Assembly (NCBI GenBank): GCA_905178155.1
Contig: CAJINV010000002.1
Coordinates: 12,471,621 to 12,535,620, forward strand
Reading direction: 5' to 3'
Source of the DNA: Amoebophrya sp. A120
Taxonomy: Eukaryota; Sar; Dinophyceae; Syndiniales; Amoebophryaceae
Length of the DNA: 64,000 nt
Numbering within the stretch: position 1 is the first letter of the stretch; every line of letters begins with the position of its first letter. Shown here one piece after another: positions 34,501 through 45,563 of the stretch. The notes beneath the pieces were generated by a model. That model was not told where the DNA came from and did not search any database. It saw only the letters and a program-made list of their open reading frames with translations. A program made the translations under genes and the position numbers.

Positions 34501-36136
34501 CGTCTCCGAAGAAGTCCGTGAAAAATTTCACGTGATGCGTGCCGATGTCCGCATTTTCTGCAGACGCGCGAAAAGATTGCAGAAAACGCACTCGCGAGGA
34601 CTCCGGGCGATCCAGAAGCAGTGCGCGTCCGCCATCGACTGGAGAAAAAATTTCCTTCTTTGTCACGCCAAACTTTTGCAACAGCCGCCGGTTCACAAAT
34701 GCGATGAGGTGCATGCTGCTTTTCGAAAATTGTTCCGGCGGGTAAAACTTTAGCGACAAGGCGGGATACACTGCGAACACATCTTCCAGGACCGAAGGCT
34801 TCCGCTTCAACAATAGCCCGGACCTCTCTGTATTTGCATTGCGCTTTTTACATTGCGCGTTGGCTTCTTCAAAGACACCGGCGCGGTCCGGTACGGGCTC
34901 TCCGTCTTTGACGTCCGCGACGATGGCCGTCCACAGTTCCGACCCCTCCTCTGTATCAGGTTCGAATGTGTAGTAGGTAGCCGCTGCAGCTGCGTCCTCG
35001 CTGCTTGCCAGAGACGGTTCCATCTGAACCTGATGTTGGCTACCGTAGTGAAGACAAAATTCTTCTCCTTCCATTGGCGGCGCCACTTCGTTCTGCAGCA
35101 ACATGGAGAAGAGAAGACGCTGCTGCTCAGCGGAAATCGTCCCATCCCCGCTGAGGGCTTCGCCAGAACCCAGGACCGCTTTGGTACCTTGCAGCAGGTC
35201 TTCTGCGATCATAGGTCGCAGCAACTCCTCAAAAGCCTCTTCTCGCACTCGCACTTCGGCCTCTTTTTCCTTCGCAGTCGCCTGCTTTACAACCGTACCT
35301 TTGTTGAACTGGCCCGCCGGTGCACGCATGGCGCCGAAGAAGTGCAGGAGAGTGAGAAAGCTCGGGAAACGCAACGTCTTGAACTTTACGGTGTGGGTAA
35401 GCCCATAATCCAGCAGTTTTTGGCCGTGCACGAGCGACAACAGGAAAAAGCTCACCGTGCCGGTACTGTCGTAGAGCAAGTTCTGTTTCGTGGTTCGCTT
35501 GTGCGCCAGGGCACGCTCCAGGAGATAAGGGGCGAGCTCGTAGGAAAAGTCACGGTTGGAAAAGCCCCAATGCAACGGGTTACGGTCGAAGGGTAACTGC
35601 ATGCCGCTTTTCTTCAACGTGAGGGGTGTATCGTACACATCGAAACGAGCTCCGTATTTTTCGACACAGAGACGCACGACCGACAGTGGGGCGTCCCTGC
35701 AGACGTAGAAAAAGAGAGTTTCGCCCTTCGTGTTGTCGATAACGTGGTTTAGATCGACGTTAAAAGTTTCCACCGCATAGGCAAACAACTCTGCCGCCCA
35801 TTTGGAGTGCGTGAAACTCGGAGAGACAGTAAGAGTGTACTTGAGTTCTTCTCGGGCAGCCTCTGCTAGAGTTTTGTCCGGCTCCGGTTTTTGGTTTTGC
35901 AAAGCCCCGACCTTGCAAATTTCATGCCACGCCTCGATACTCTCCCGCAGATGCGCTTTTTCTTTCGCCAAGTCATACGAGGCCGGTTGCTGCTCGCTGG
36001 ATTCTCGTAAGAGCTTGTACAGTGCCTCGCGCGCCTCAGCAGATTTGAACCTGAGTTTCAATTGCTCATCCTGCTTCTGCCGTTGTTGCTGATCTGCGCC
36101 GAGAACGGGCTGCTTGCCCGTTGCGGTTCGGCTCAT
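31541..36136 (-). CDS. Very large ankyrin-repeat protein, 1531 residues
   Basis: A single uninterrupted exon from ATG 36136. It opens with a Gln/Lys-rich coil. The first 350 residues contain divergent ankyrin-like helical pairs (FFYVCRDAPLSVVRLCVEKYGARFDV, NPLHWGFSNRDF, FLTLLHFFGA). Clearer repeats lie in the second half: ASVVSALN..., GGTLLHLAVSLLPVL, RSALFLAAERGATAVMQVLL and PLVAACDSKQVGAVRWLLEHGA. Between them are long Ala/Ser/Gln-rich linkers. The C-terminal 130 residues form a separate module with IKLLMEFFDPNDPDVIIPYG and KQGFYIGWPDHTEFDKKLMD. Ankyrin repeats bind other proteins; no enzyme domain is visible. The lack of any intron over 4.6 kb contrasts with neighbours that carry introners. 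Confidence 0.8.
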   Translation of the reverse strand: MSRTATGKQPVLGADQQQRQKQDEQLKLRFKSAEAREALYKLLRESSEQQPASYDLAKEKAHLRESIEAWHEICKVGALQNQKPEPDKTLAEAAREELKYTLTVSPSFTHSKWAAELFAYAVETFNVDLNHVIDNTKGETLFFYVCRDAPLSVVRLCVEKYGARFDVYDTPLTLKKSGMQLPFDRNPLHWGFSNRDFSYELAPYLLERALAHKRTTKQNLLYDSTGTVSFFLLSLVHGQKLLDYGLTHTVKFKTLRFPSFLTLLHFFGAMRAPAGQFNKGTVVKQATAKEKEAEVRVREEAFEELLRPMIAEDLLQGTKAVLGSGEALSGDGTISAEQQRLLFSMLLQNEVAPPMEGEEFCLHYGSQHQVQMEPSLASSEDAAAAATYYTFEPDTEEGSELWTAIVADVKDGEPVPDRAGVFEEANAQCKKRNANTERSGLLLKRKPSVLEDVFAVYPALSLKFYPPEQFSKSSMHLIAFVNRRLLQKFGVTKKEIFSPVDGGRALLLDRPESSRVRFLQSFRASAENADIGTHHVKFFTDFFGDEWTNHVTESLIKTDRFRGTNKDETPDETRATFKKQHNDLRDTWRKEVKAAATAATTPVIAESKKEEPEPAPEALLLTPRRAGTVPAVHVSRWQHLHWMLRHFPTQDVNFAFVVSAIGSAAFSALHWTSYFGKVAHDPDLFVGYEFRNVKAHVKRYFLDASKRRGGVQSPELALAQARCHKLEFLCHPQKAHLSKIDVLLEEMSVNTRAAVGATPIVSALNSLSRTGIPDDIAAESVVHLLLRGAVPGLVTSRTRDRACLKKLEPDSRNKLTDLIKAELKKIIDIEMPALWKMATGAVSSFYTKTASTASPTTGTATAANNDPDSSLLRQCAEQMRSLLEKKIAVPTSFSGLLGARLGLGQLTKPSPTESEQYLPSLGCLLDIHNFTAPPGSTVPQENSNCGGGTLLHLAVSLLPVLDEKATAQQKSSIQGQHKKGAQLVEWLLKNEDPRCRVDLFRLDHTLSRSALFLAAERGATAVMQVLLDFAATADGRKQFEARARMLPPPVFVPSLTAGGTRPPTPRQDQISPALADDASVVSAKRRKLEAGLSSAATAVAAASSATSRLGPPPATAQSSMLTQPKLFVESQERSATIDAVDGVSLKLGWTSTAKKAGHEGILQKAAAGGAVTVRAGLTAAQLWLVNQVDRSAEPATPLVAACDSKQVGAVRWLLEHGAVKPEQAPPGVGVKPKSPALQQTGTATAASSTVGANNKSKAKAKTKQSAPVVSAASERFAKRQRGEDGQQLTQRQQRNAQQDAVAAEFQQQQEQLRSANSTANKRGRPKVAPSIIQSNPLLNNGTLQLNAAQQQVQVAGTGAPTLHFLPQTSMPQYAAAGASSPPVEEPVYQELWGPDEQVVEREWEVRVVQRPDGETIPDAPDHIKLLMEFFDPNDPDVIIPYGCPEYAAFLNYVSKQGFYIGWPDHTEFDKKLMDEQEKHGRVLGVRWGGKEAEEVLNRYAAAQAGKHKGVLHAPPSTGKKNGVKPPSVRVN

Positions 36137-37268
36137 GATGTACTTGAATGGCGGTGGTATTCCTTCGTTACTAGCAGCCCTCGCTGCATCTGCGACTCCT
36201 GGATATTGTCGCTACTGCGCCATTTCCAGTGGAATGGCCAGTTCGGTGGTTGTGGTGTTTGTCATGTTTTCGTCGTACCACATCGATGTCGCTAAAGAAA
36301 TCTAAGCCGTTTTTGAATCATACACTTACATTTTTAGCCATCGGACTATCGGAGCATGCAAGCCGACCTGGTCTTCATCTGGAGAACCTGGACTTGTGCT
36401 CCAGTCCTGTGTCGTGGTCGCTACAATTAAGTAAATCATCAATCGAAAAACCAAGGCAAACGCTTACACTCTTCTACAGTCACTGTACAATAATGATGTA
36501 TTTCAATTTTCCTAGCTACAAGATTGTTGGACTTTTCTGGTAGAAGTAAGCGCGACGAGTTTTTGTTCGTTCTTGTTTCACTCGGAACAATACGAGCGCT
36601 TGAGTGAGTCCAGTCGAACTTCCAAATCAACACACAGTGCGAAATGGAAATTGCACTACTTGGTGATTTTCTTCGTCTCTCAACGCAATATCGAACAGGA
36701 TCGTGCTTTTGCTTTCCCTTGCGGGGAACGAGGAAGATTGCCAACAAGGACTCTTGTTCTGACTCCCTGATGGTTCGAGGAAAGATCTTAGATACCAGAT
36801 AGGACACTCCAGCTACGGAGGACAGCAAGTCCTTCGACTTCGCCGTCAAGGTGCAAAACCACGCCTCAACTGTTGCAAATTCGTATCGCGATTGCTTGAC
36901 TGTCCCCCGCAAATACTTGAGCAATACCCGCTCCCGCTAGTTCAGTCTGCATGAACGTTGCGCTCTTATCGTACAAGGGAACATCTTGAACAGCATTGCT
37001 TCGTAGTCGCACTGCAACAACTTGATCTGATACTAGATCTTACTCGCGCTCGTCGGTCTCCTTCTTTCGTCTGCGAGCCATGGATAACATGAGGATCGTA
37101 TATATTTTGCGCAATAGTGTCTTGCAGATGATCATCGTGTCGCAGGCGCAGCCGCGCGAATCATCATCATGAGAATACTTGTTTTGTTGCGTGACAAGAA
37201 CTGCAATTTTTGAAATTCTTCTTCTTCATAGCAAAGAATTCGTCTTAAGCAAGGCCAAGAGCCTCCCT
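36137..37268. other. Gene-free spacer, 1.1 kb
   Basis: A minus frame at 36439-36924 is open for 161 codons but starts at TTG, lacks an ATG and has no domain. I do not accept it as a gene. Nothing else seen. Confidence 0.5.
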
Positions 37269-38750
37269 TCACACGACGAATGCTTGCCTCCAGGCGGCGA
37301 GCATGAGAAGGAAGAAGAGCACGACGATCAGGTACAGCACGTACATCCACAGTGGGGTGGGCGCACTCTCGTCCTCTCGAAACCGGGCGCACTTGGTTTG
37401 GAAGTACTCGGGGAAGACCTGCTCCCCGATTAGCTTTGCCGCGTCTATGTTCACGGTACACCTGGCGACCTATCCTGCGTAAAAACGTACCCACACCAGA
37501 GTCAGGATGGGGATTTTGCAACACAAGCCTAGGAGTTTTGTGAGTCACGCATGGCAAGTTGCACTCTGCAGTGTAGTGCAGGTTAGCAAGTGCAGCCGCG
37601 TCACGGATTCGTCTGCTCATCCTGTTCACAGCATCACAAATTCCAAAACACGATTGGAAATGGGTCTCATGCGGATGCGCATTACAAGTCTTCCTGTCTT
37701 TGCAAATCTGCATTACAACTCTGGTGTGGGTACGTTTTTACTCAGGATGCGACCACGAACTGAATCATGCACCCAGCCTCTCGGTAGTGCTCCACCTCCA
37801 AGTTCAGGGCCGATGTCCCCGTGCTGTAGACCGCGGTAATGTCGTCTAGAGAAGAAGAGATCGTCACTGGGCTCTTTATGGCGGAGGCTGCGTGCGATCT
37901 TCCGGATTCCGTTCCTGTTTTTGTAGTCTCAGAAGCGGCTGACGCACCGGAACCGCTTTTCATTCTGTCTATTTCAGTCGCCTGTCTGAGAGTCATTTCC
38001 TCCTCCCTCCTCAGTTCTGAGTGACCGACGGCGAGCGCACTTTCGAGGCAGTGGACGAGGCCATTCGTGAACGCTTTGCACTTGTCCACGTTGTTGTAGT
38101 CAAAGGCGCCGTCGAGAAAGAACTCGAGACGTATCTTCTCATCGTTGAAGCCGGGTTGAAACTGCCTCGGGCCCCAGATCCGAATGTCGGAGAGTGGAAA
38201 CGAGGTGCCAAGCGCCGAGACCTGACGTAGATCGATGATAAAGTCAATGTGCTTGTTACTTCTTAGTGACTTTTTTTGCAATGAGTAATCCAAAAACAAC
38301 CAAAACTAGTGGAATCAATAAATTAATAAGGTTCACATATCAAAAACTTGTACTTACCTCAAACGTGCCGGACTTGGCGTAGTCGCTTATTGGGGACCCC
38401 TCTGCGTTTTTCCACTGTTCAAAGATGAGCTCATTGGCGCTGCGGCATATCCTCTGCAAGTTTTCGTTGACCTTTACTCCACCGTGCGGGTTTCGTGTTA
38501 TTCGGGAGGCCTTCCTCATCTTCGCCGACGTAGAACCTCCTGCTCCGCTCGACGGTGTGGTTGACCCCGAGGACGCCGTGTCACCCGTCAGCGACGCGAG
38601 CTCGACTTCCGTCATTTCTGCTGGGCGGAGTAGGGGCCGACCTGCACCGGCAAACGAGGTAGTTGGAGAGTGCACGTGTGCGGGAATATTTTTGCGAAGC
38701 TCAGTCTCGTTGCTTCGTGGTCCTCTGCTAACGTCGGTGTCGGGCAACAT
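37269..38750 (-). CDS. Tail-anchored membrane protein, unknown
   Basis: Three exons, 38750-38358, 38221-37755 and 37470-37269, total exactly 354 codons. The first intron is GT-AG (GTAAGT donor); the second is the introner at 37471-37749. The N-terminal 110 residues are disordered. A folded middle follows with SFPLSDIRIWGPRQFQPGF, RLEFFLDGAFDY and a helix ending ALAVGHSELRREEEM. Next comes a Ser/Thr-rich linker and a second folded part (LNLEVEHYREAGCMIQFVVA). The last 25 residues are one hydrophobic helix (YVLYLIVVLFFLLMLAAW) near the C-terminus, as in tail-anchored proteins. That helix appears only when the introner is removed. No family recognised. Confidence 0.72.
37471..37749. mobile_element. 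Introner element, family 2, copy F
   Basis: A 279-bp insertion, exactly as long as copy B and clearly similar to it in the same orientation. It starts TATCCTGCGTAAAAACG and ends CGTTTTTACTCAGGATG, with inner repeats CCACACCAGAG and CTCTGGTGTGG. The flanks are 5-bp copies of CGACC (37466-37470 and 37750-37754; a sixth base also matches). Removal of the element plus one copy reads TTC GTG GTC GCC AGG in frame and reveals the C-terminal membrane helix. Possible host-sense ends are GC...AG. Confidence 0.9.
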
Positions 38751-39907
38751 GAACGATGTTGTATAGCACACGGAAATCGCGGAGGATCGAGACCAAACGA
38801 ACAGTACAAGATATCTTTTTGGCTGCTTATTTCTACGAGGCCGGGGTGGAAACTGCGCGGCGGAGAAAAGGCTATACGTATGCTACTGGAAACTCTGACA
38901 CAAAACCTGTTCTTGGTAAAGCTGCTGGGCCTGACCACTCTACATCAGTCTCTCTTGCGGGATCCGCATTGGAAAAGTCAGCTATGAAGGTCAAGGTTTC
39001 TAGTTGTGATCAACGTCAAGGTAGTTATATCAGAACTGCATAACTTAACTGAGTCATTCATGAATGGATACAGCGTTCTGGAAATATCGAAAAAACTGAA
39101 AAAAACTTCGCCCTGTTTGAAGAAAGTCCGTAGATTGACAATGACATTGCTCGAAGTTTCCGGATAGTAATGATGCTGATCTGTTGTCGCTGAATACAGC
39201 TACGCCTCCGTCTGCAATAACAGTCAAAAAACCGAGAACCGAAACACCAGGAGGTCTGAGGTAGATGTTGACTCTTGGCCATTTGTGGCTTGAACTAGAA
39301 CACTGGTGAGACTGCATCTCCCTGGGAATGCCATCAAAGGCAGAACTTCAGTCGTGCTGTCAAAAAATCGCATTTTGATTTTCCTTTTTCTCCGAGGAAA
39401 ACTATTCATTGATGCTAGGCTGTGTTCTTTCAAAGTTGCATTTACGATGCTCATGAAAACGCCGTGCTATAGCTGGTTTGACCCAAGGCCAAGTTACACT
39501 GCAAGCACGAAAGAATGCTGCTTCCTTATCCTTTGTCTCATCCGTTTTTGGTACATTTTCCGATTATTCAACAAAATGTGTTCCGACACATGAGCCTGGA
39601 TTATTTTGTGCGAAAGCTATTGAAGTCCAAAGCATTCACGTGGATACCCAAAAATCATTCAACCAGATGAATCAATCATGCACGTCGTTGTAGATTACGA
39701 ATCAATGTGATGTGTTCGAGGAGCTAGTGCTAGCGTATGTCCGCCTTCGTGGCATTCATTTGATTTACCTTCTTGTTTTTAGGTGGGGCATTAGCAAGAA
39801 TCGGTACGAAATGTTTCGCAAGAGGATCCTGCGAAAATCTTCGTTCCCGACAATGACAAAAAGCTTCTACACGAACGCTCCATGCAGCGTTTTTTTCCTT
39901 CCAAATG
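38751..39907. other. Gene-free spacer, 1.2 kb
   Basis: Short frames on both strands, no domain. Nothing recognisable. Confidence 0.5.
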
Positions 39908-42773
39908 CTATTTCCATGCAGTAGGCGTCGTCGACCCTGGTCCCGCAGTGCCGCGCTGCTGCGACGTGCTTACCAGCATGTTTGCATAGTTGATCCCGGT
40001 GAAATTTGGCACTTGAATCTTGGGGTACATCCCCAAGAGCGGCGTGACTTGCCCGGGTCGGCTCGTCCCCGGCGTGCCGATGCTGAAAGCTGCGGCAGGA
40101 GGGAGGGTGCTGCTCGCGCTGGAAATGGCAGTACTGCCGTTTTTCGGTTGCTGTCCACTTCCAGTGGATTTGCTGTTGTATCTGGACGAAGAGGACGACG
40201 TCGTGGCAGACGGTGCCACCAATGGGTACAAATTAGTTTGCCCGCCAGCGGGCTGCGCTCGACTACTGGTTTTGGTCGGATTATAATTTGTGCCTGTAGA
40301 GGTTCCAGTTGTTCCCGTCGGTGTTCTTGAGCTTCTCGTTGCGGTTGCGCTCCCCGCAGAAGTGTTGTTCCAGACTCTCCGAAGGTCCATCGCGGTCAAC
40401 GGCGACGTGGTGTTCGAGATCCGGCGCTGCGCTTGCGCTGTGGTGGGAGCATGTTGTTGACCGGTCGCTGTAGATGTAGCGCCAATGCTGTGCCTACTGA
40501 CTGCCACGACAGGATGATCGGCCTTCGTACTACTCGACTCGTTTGCCACCTCGTGGCTGTCCGCCGAAGTTCCCGCGTCATGCTTCGTCCCGTCGATATC
40601 GAGCAAAAACTGCAGTCGCTCCTTGATGTCGCTTTCTGTGGAGGACAGTGACACCGTGTCAAGGTCTTTATTCACACCTCCTGCAGACGCTAGTCCGAAC
40701 GCGCTGTCCGGGTTGTTAAGCTGGATCAACCCGGACGAAGGGAATGCAGTGCCGGTCCCTGCACCGGCGGAGCCACTTGTTCTATCGTCGCCCAACAGGT
40801 TCTTCATATTTCCCGCAGAAAGGCCGTGCAATTGGTCCAGGCCTCGATCCCGGGGTGCCTCCTTGAGCATCAGAGCCGGGCTCCCGTGGTTATCGGGTTC
40901 GTAATCCTTTACCAACTCGCGGGCCTGCCTCGAACTAATTTCCTGCACGAGAAACCTGGGCTGCTGTGGCGTCTTTCGAGCGGACGAGGAGGCGAGGGAG
41001 CTGCGCGCGACTGAAGTTGGAACCAATGGTGTAGAAACCCCGGACTGGTTGCCCCCCTGATTGTACCCTCCTGGTGTGCTGGTGCTTGTCCGTGGCGGCA
41101 CGTCGGACTTCCCGCCGGGCAGGGAACTCATCACCGACTTGTAGCCGGACGAAGTGCGCGTCGCGCTGCCGCTCGCACTTGTCGTGCCTCCCGTGGCGGG
41201 TGTAACAAGCTGGTCTATTCTACTTCTGTAGTTGCTAGCGCCCGTCGTTGCTGCCGCCGTCATCGCCTCGACGGTCGAAATTTCCCTAGTTGTACTTGTC
41301 GCGGACGCCGCCGCACTGCCACCAGCTTGCGCCGCAGGTTGAGATTGGTTTGGTTCCCCAAGATCCTCTGTCCTTGACCCTCTCGCCGTCAAGAAGCCTT
41401 CGTCGGATGCGACCTTGCTAGCGCTCGGTGGCGGCGATTCGCGCTGTTTCCTTTCTCGCGCAGTCAGGAATCCCGCGCGACTCGTGTCTTCGCTGACAGT
41501 GCTGTAGAAGTGAAACGCAGGATCGGCCGGACGGGAAGAATTGGTCTGCTCCGCGGCGGACTTATGTTCCGTCGAAGCTGCTCCCACCGCATTCGGAGCA
41601 GCTGCGGTCGTCCTGGAACTCGTGGCTGCAGCAGCCGACGTGTAAAAGGGCTTCCCTTGTTCCCTCCTTCCATCAACCGCATTCTTCGCGTCCGAGACCG
41701 CGGACGAAGACGAAGCTGAGGACGAGGACCCGGCAAGAATACCGTTCCAGTCGTTCCGCGGTTTGAACACGCCCCCAACCTGCATCGGCGAAGCACGGTT
41801 TACCCTGGTTGTCAGTGCGCGGGGGGAGACGTTCTTTGCAGGACTGGACGACTTTGCACGCGGCGCAGAGCTAGAACCAGAAGTGCTGGCACCTTCATTG
41901 TCGAGAACAACATCTCTTCTACTTATTCCGTCGGCACCAGCGCGGCTCGGCCTCGCTGTCAGCGGCATCGCTGTCGTCGGGTAGTTCGTGGTAAACGGAG
42001 AGGATAATTTTTTCGGTTGGCCATGTTGATTTACCGCAGTCAGCCCCGCAAACAAGCGCTTGTTCGCATCGCCCGGTGGTGCCCCGATCGTGTTTCGGTC
42101 GACCATTCGAAACCCGCCTGAGGAAATGAATCTATTTGCTGCCATGGGCGGTCCAGGCTTGGGAATGCTTGCGGGATCGTCGAGGTCTTTGATGTCGTAC
42201 GAAGTGCCGCTGGCGGACGCGTTGAAAGGGTCGTGGTTGATCAAAATGGTTTTCTCGTCCTTCTCCGTTGGGCTAGAGTTGGTGACGTGCGACGAGGAGG
42301 ACGAAGAAGACGGAAACGCAGGGGTGCAGTACCCGTTTGCGCTGCGACTGGTCAAGTCCACGAGGTGCAGCTTCGCGCTACCGCCAAACTGAGAACTTCC
42401 CGAGAGAAGATCCTGTGTTGGCGAAGGCCGGGAGGAATTCGGGCCGCGGGAACCGCTCGAAGGATTAGTGCCGCTGGACCCTGATAGAATCGTGCAGTTG
42501 AGATTTATTTTCAACGAGCAGGGAATAATATCACTCAATCCCTAAAAACTGCCCTACTTAGAATTGCTAGCTTATCTTCCCTGCAAATACGGTAATACAT
42601 AAATTTTCACGGTGAAAAATGCTGGGCCGGAACCGACTCACTAAGAACCTACCAGGCGTGGCTCCTCGCGGCGACACGAACTTCGAGACCGCGCTCAGGG
42701 GCGAAGCTTGAGACCGTGGCGGAAACTGGATTGGCGTCGAGTAGTTGGACGGCCGGGATGAGCCAGTCTCTAC
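39908..42773 (-). CDS. Ser/Thr/Ala-rich disordered protein, about 900 residues, 5' end unresolved
   Basis: Two exons are clear: 42773-42653 and 42480-39908, joined over a 172-nt GT-AG intron (GTAGGT donor) with matching phase to 898 codons. Nearly the whole protein is low complexity, rich in Ser, Thr, Ala, Gly and Pro, with Arg-bearing short motifs such as GFLTARERKQR, GFLTARGSR and VSPRAL. The repeated GFLTAR phrase (about residues 375 and 395) may be a binding motif. No domain is recognised. No ATG is found at the 5' end; the first exon begins after CAG at 42774, so a further exon is needed. It could even be a tail of the kinesin-14 gene next to it, since that stop codon lies within a GTAAAG donor-like sequence. 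Confidence 0.55.
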
Positions 42774-42918
42774 CTGCTGCACCTATTTTTCTTTTTGCTT
42801 TTTGTGGCATAGCAAAATGACGCAAAGGGGGTCGTGAAACGTATGACGATTAGCAGATCGTAGACACAGCGACGTGCACACGAACTTAACGAATGCAACC
42901 GGTTCTTGTTCTTTATCT

Positions 42919-44777
42919 TTACTTCTGCAGCACACGACAAAAATCAATAAATTTCTTTTTGTCTCGGTTAACAGCATAGACACGTTGTACCTGTTGCTTC
43001 AGTGCCCGGATCATGGTGTCCTTTTCCTTCATCTTGAGCTCTTGTATTTCGTAGTCTCTTCGAAGTTTCTCGAACCCAGTTTGCAAAGTTTCCTTTTCCT
43101 TTTTTTCCACGACCAGCATACTTTTGAGCCTGTTCTGCTCCACCGACTCAGCGCCGCGTTTACTCGCGGCAGAGAAATTCACGGAATTCAACCGACTGCC
43201 GAATTGCAACGTTTGCAGTGTCTCCTTTTGACACGAAACGCTGGGCGAAAGCGTGATCAAGATCACGGTTCTGCTATTCCCGTCGTGTTTGCCCAGACTG
43301 TCCTGCAGTAGATGAGTCAGCTTGGAATTTCGGTACGGAATATGCGCGATTTTCCTCTCGAAGGCCCAGATCACGTCTTGCAGTGCGGAAAGCGATTTGT
43401 TGATGTACTGTGCTTCTTTCAAACGATCGCCTGTAACCTCGGATTTTTTCACCCGCTCGGACCCGGCCAGGTCGACGAAGGAAAGCTTCCCGGTTTTCTT
43501 CAGCTGCGTTGCGCCGCCCGCAGCTCCTACTTTAATAGCGCCAGTCGTGCCAGAAGCCACGAGGTTTCGCGTAGCCGCGGACGGCGAGCAGGTGGTCGCG
43601 CTTTTCGTGTACGTCGTGATCCACAGTGTCAGAATCAGATGCGACCGCGAACTGTGCTCGTGCACGTTCGTTGCGAACGTCGCCCGATTGTCGTGGCCGA
43701 GCTTGAGAATCCGGGCCAAGCTTGACTGGATCCGCGCGTTGTCCAGCCGAAGCCGCTTCGCGCCCTGCACCTCCGTAGTCGCGTAATTGTCGTCGCTGCT
43801 GCTCGACGCCCCTTGTCCCACGATTTTCAGGCTCGAAGCCGTGTTGGCTGAGTTGTGGCTGGGGAGTCCCGCGGGTGTGGTTAACAAAGAGCTGCCGTTT
43901 GTTCCATTGCCGCTCGTGTCGAGCAGATCTCGGATGTTCTCATTGTAAATTTCCACCAGCTGCGCCTCGATCTCCATCTCCTCGCCTGCTTGAATGCACT
44001 TTTTCCACGCCTTGTCGATCTCCTTGATCGTTTTTTCCATGATGGCATTGCAACTGTAGGTCTTCCCGGTCCCCGTCGCACCATACGCGATCAAAGCGAC
44101 ATTCTGGCCGTCGAAGGCGGCGAGAATCTCTTCGTTCACCGCCTCGAACAGCTCCTGGTTGACCACCTGCGACATCCCGGACGAGGACCCCTGCTCCGGG
44201 AGCGGCGGCGCGAAAATCCGGTCGAAAAAGAACATCTTCGGGTCGCTGTTGGCGGAGTGCACTTCCAACTGCTTTTCCGATACGAATTTCAAGTGGCTCG
44301 CGTCGCTCGAACGGCTGTAGGGCGGGTCTGTGGAACAAGGAAAATGATTCTTTATTCTGAAGCTCAAATTATGACAAAGTTCAAACTCAGCACAGAGCGT
44401 CGACCCGCTAGTATGAGTATCAGAAAGGAATCCAGAACTTTACAAACAACTTTCCCAACAACTTTGATCTCTATACCGACGTCCTGCAGCTCGGGTCGCA
44501 CCCGGCAAAAAACCCGAATGCTGCCCTTCAAGTTATGAAGCATTTTCTTGTACATCAGCCGCTCCTGCTCGCTTCGCAACAACCTAGCCGCCAGCTGTCG
44601 CTCGAGCTCCAAAGAGCTGAAGCGGTTGTAATTTTCGAGCAGGCTTTTGACCTGCGATTTGAAAACTTGAAAGTTTGACTTCAGCTCCTGCACCTCCCGC
44701 TTAGCGTCCCGGGCGTTGCGCCGTTTCTGGAGCGTGGTCAGCTGGTGGTGGTGCAGCATCATCGGTGAGGCTGTCAT
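42919..44777 (-). CDS. Kinesin-14 (C-terminal motor) protein
   Basis: Minus-end-directed microtubule motor, likely for spindle or flagellar basal-body work. Exons 44777-44477 and 44327-42919 join over a GT-AG intron (GTATAG donor) to 569 residues. Residues 10-85 form a coiled coil (QLTTLQKRRNARDAKREVQE, LRSEQERLMYKKMLHNLKG), directly followed by GSIRVFCRVRP. A neck placed before the motor is the mark of kinesin-14. Then come the P-loop YGATGTGKTYS, VEIYNENIRDLL, switch I HSSRSHL, switch II FVDLAGSERVKKSE, and YRNSKLTHLLQDSLG. The switch I region carries a Ser/Gly-rich insert. A short coil follows the head. The tail before the coil is much shorter than in most kinesin-14s, so an upstream exon may be missing. 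Confidence 0.9.
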
Positions 44778-45563
44778 CTTGCTGCTCTTGCTTTTTTCGT
44801 TAGGTGTCGATTATAGTCGGATTCAAAAATTCACTATGTGTAGAAACCTCAGGCTCACCAACTTCGCTCCACCATCGAAGCCTACCACTTGGAATCCATA
44901 ACTGCTTTATACATCACGGTAGTTGGTGTCAAACAAGAGCGAACTTGATGTCAATGCAGAATAAAGGCATCGGCGTGTGCAGTAGCTAACGAGTCACGTC
45001 GTAGCCAAATGAAAATGGAAACGGAAGGAGATCGACATGGATGAAAACTTGATGAGGTGCACCATCTTATCTTCCATGTCAATGATTTGCATTTTAGAGA
45101 CGACGACGCACACCAAAATAATTCGTTGAAACGCAAGCTCCGACTGCCTAAGCTCCTCGTCACAAACACTATCTTCGAAACGAAATATTGCGCTCTTTGT
45201 CGAGTGAAGAAGACTCCTTTCCCAGTCAATTTGCTGCCGCGTTTTTCTAAACAGTAAGACTGACAGTACCTCTGCAAGTAAAAGTCGATAAACGAACACG
45301 CCGTTGTCAGCTGAATCGTGGAAGAGCCATCGACTCTCGCAGAAGTTCCGATAGTGTTTGAGCTTAATTTTCTCTTTCTGGAATACAATTCTGTGTGTCA
45401 TGTGTTAGCTGTTGTAGGAGGTCTAATTGAAGATGATACGCTCCTCGACTACAACAAATCAATCTCTCATACGTACCACGGTAGTAAGAGAGCCACGACC
45501 CGGTGACATGTCTAACACAGTTGTAAGTAGATGTGGATCTTGGACCTGATTCGTTCGTCCCCC
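44778..45563. other. Gene-free spacer
   Basis: Overlapping short minus frames at 44951-45401 show no domain. Nothing supported. Confidence 0.5.

Noticed and set aside
36439-36924. 161-codon minus frame as a gene
   Set aside because: No ATG start, no domain, and AT-rich composition unlike neighbouring exons.
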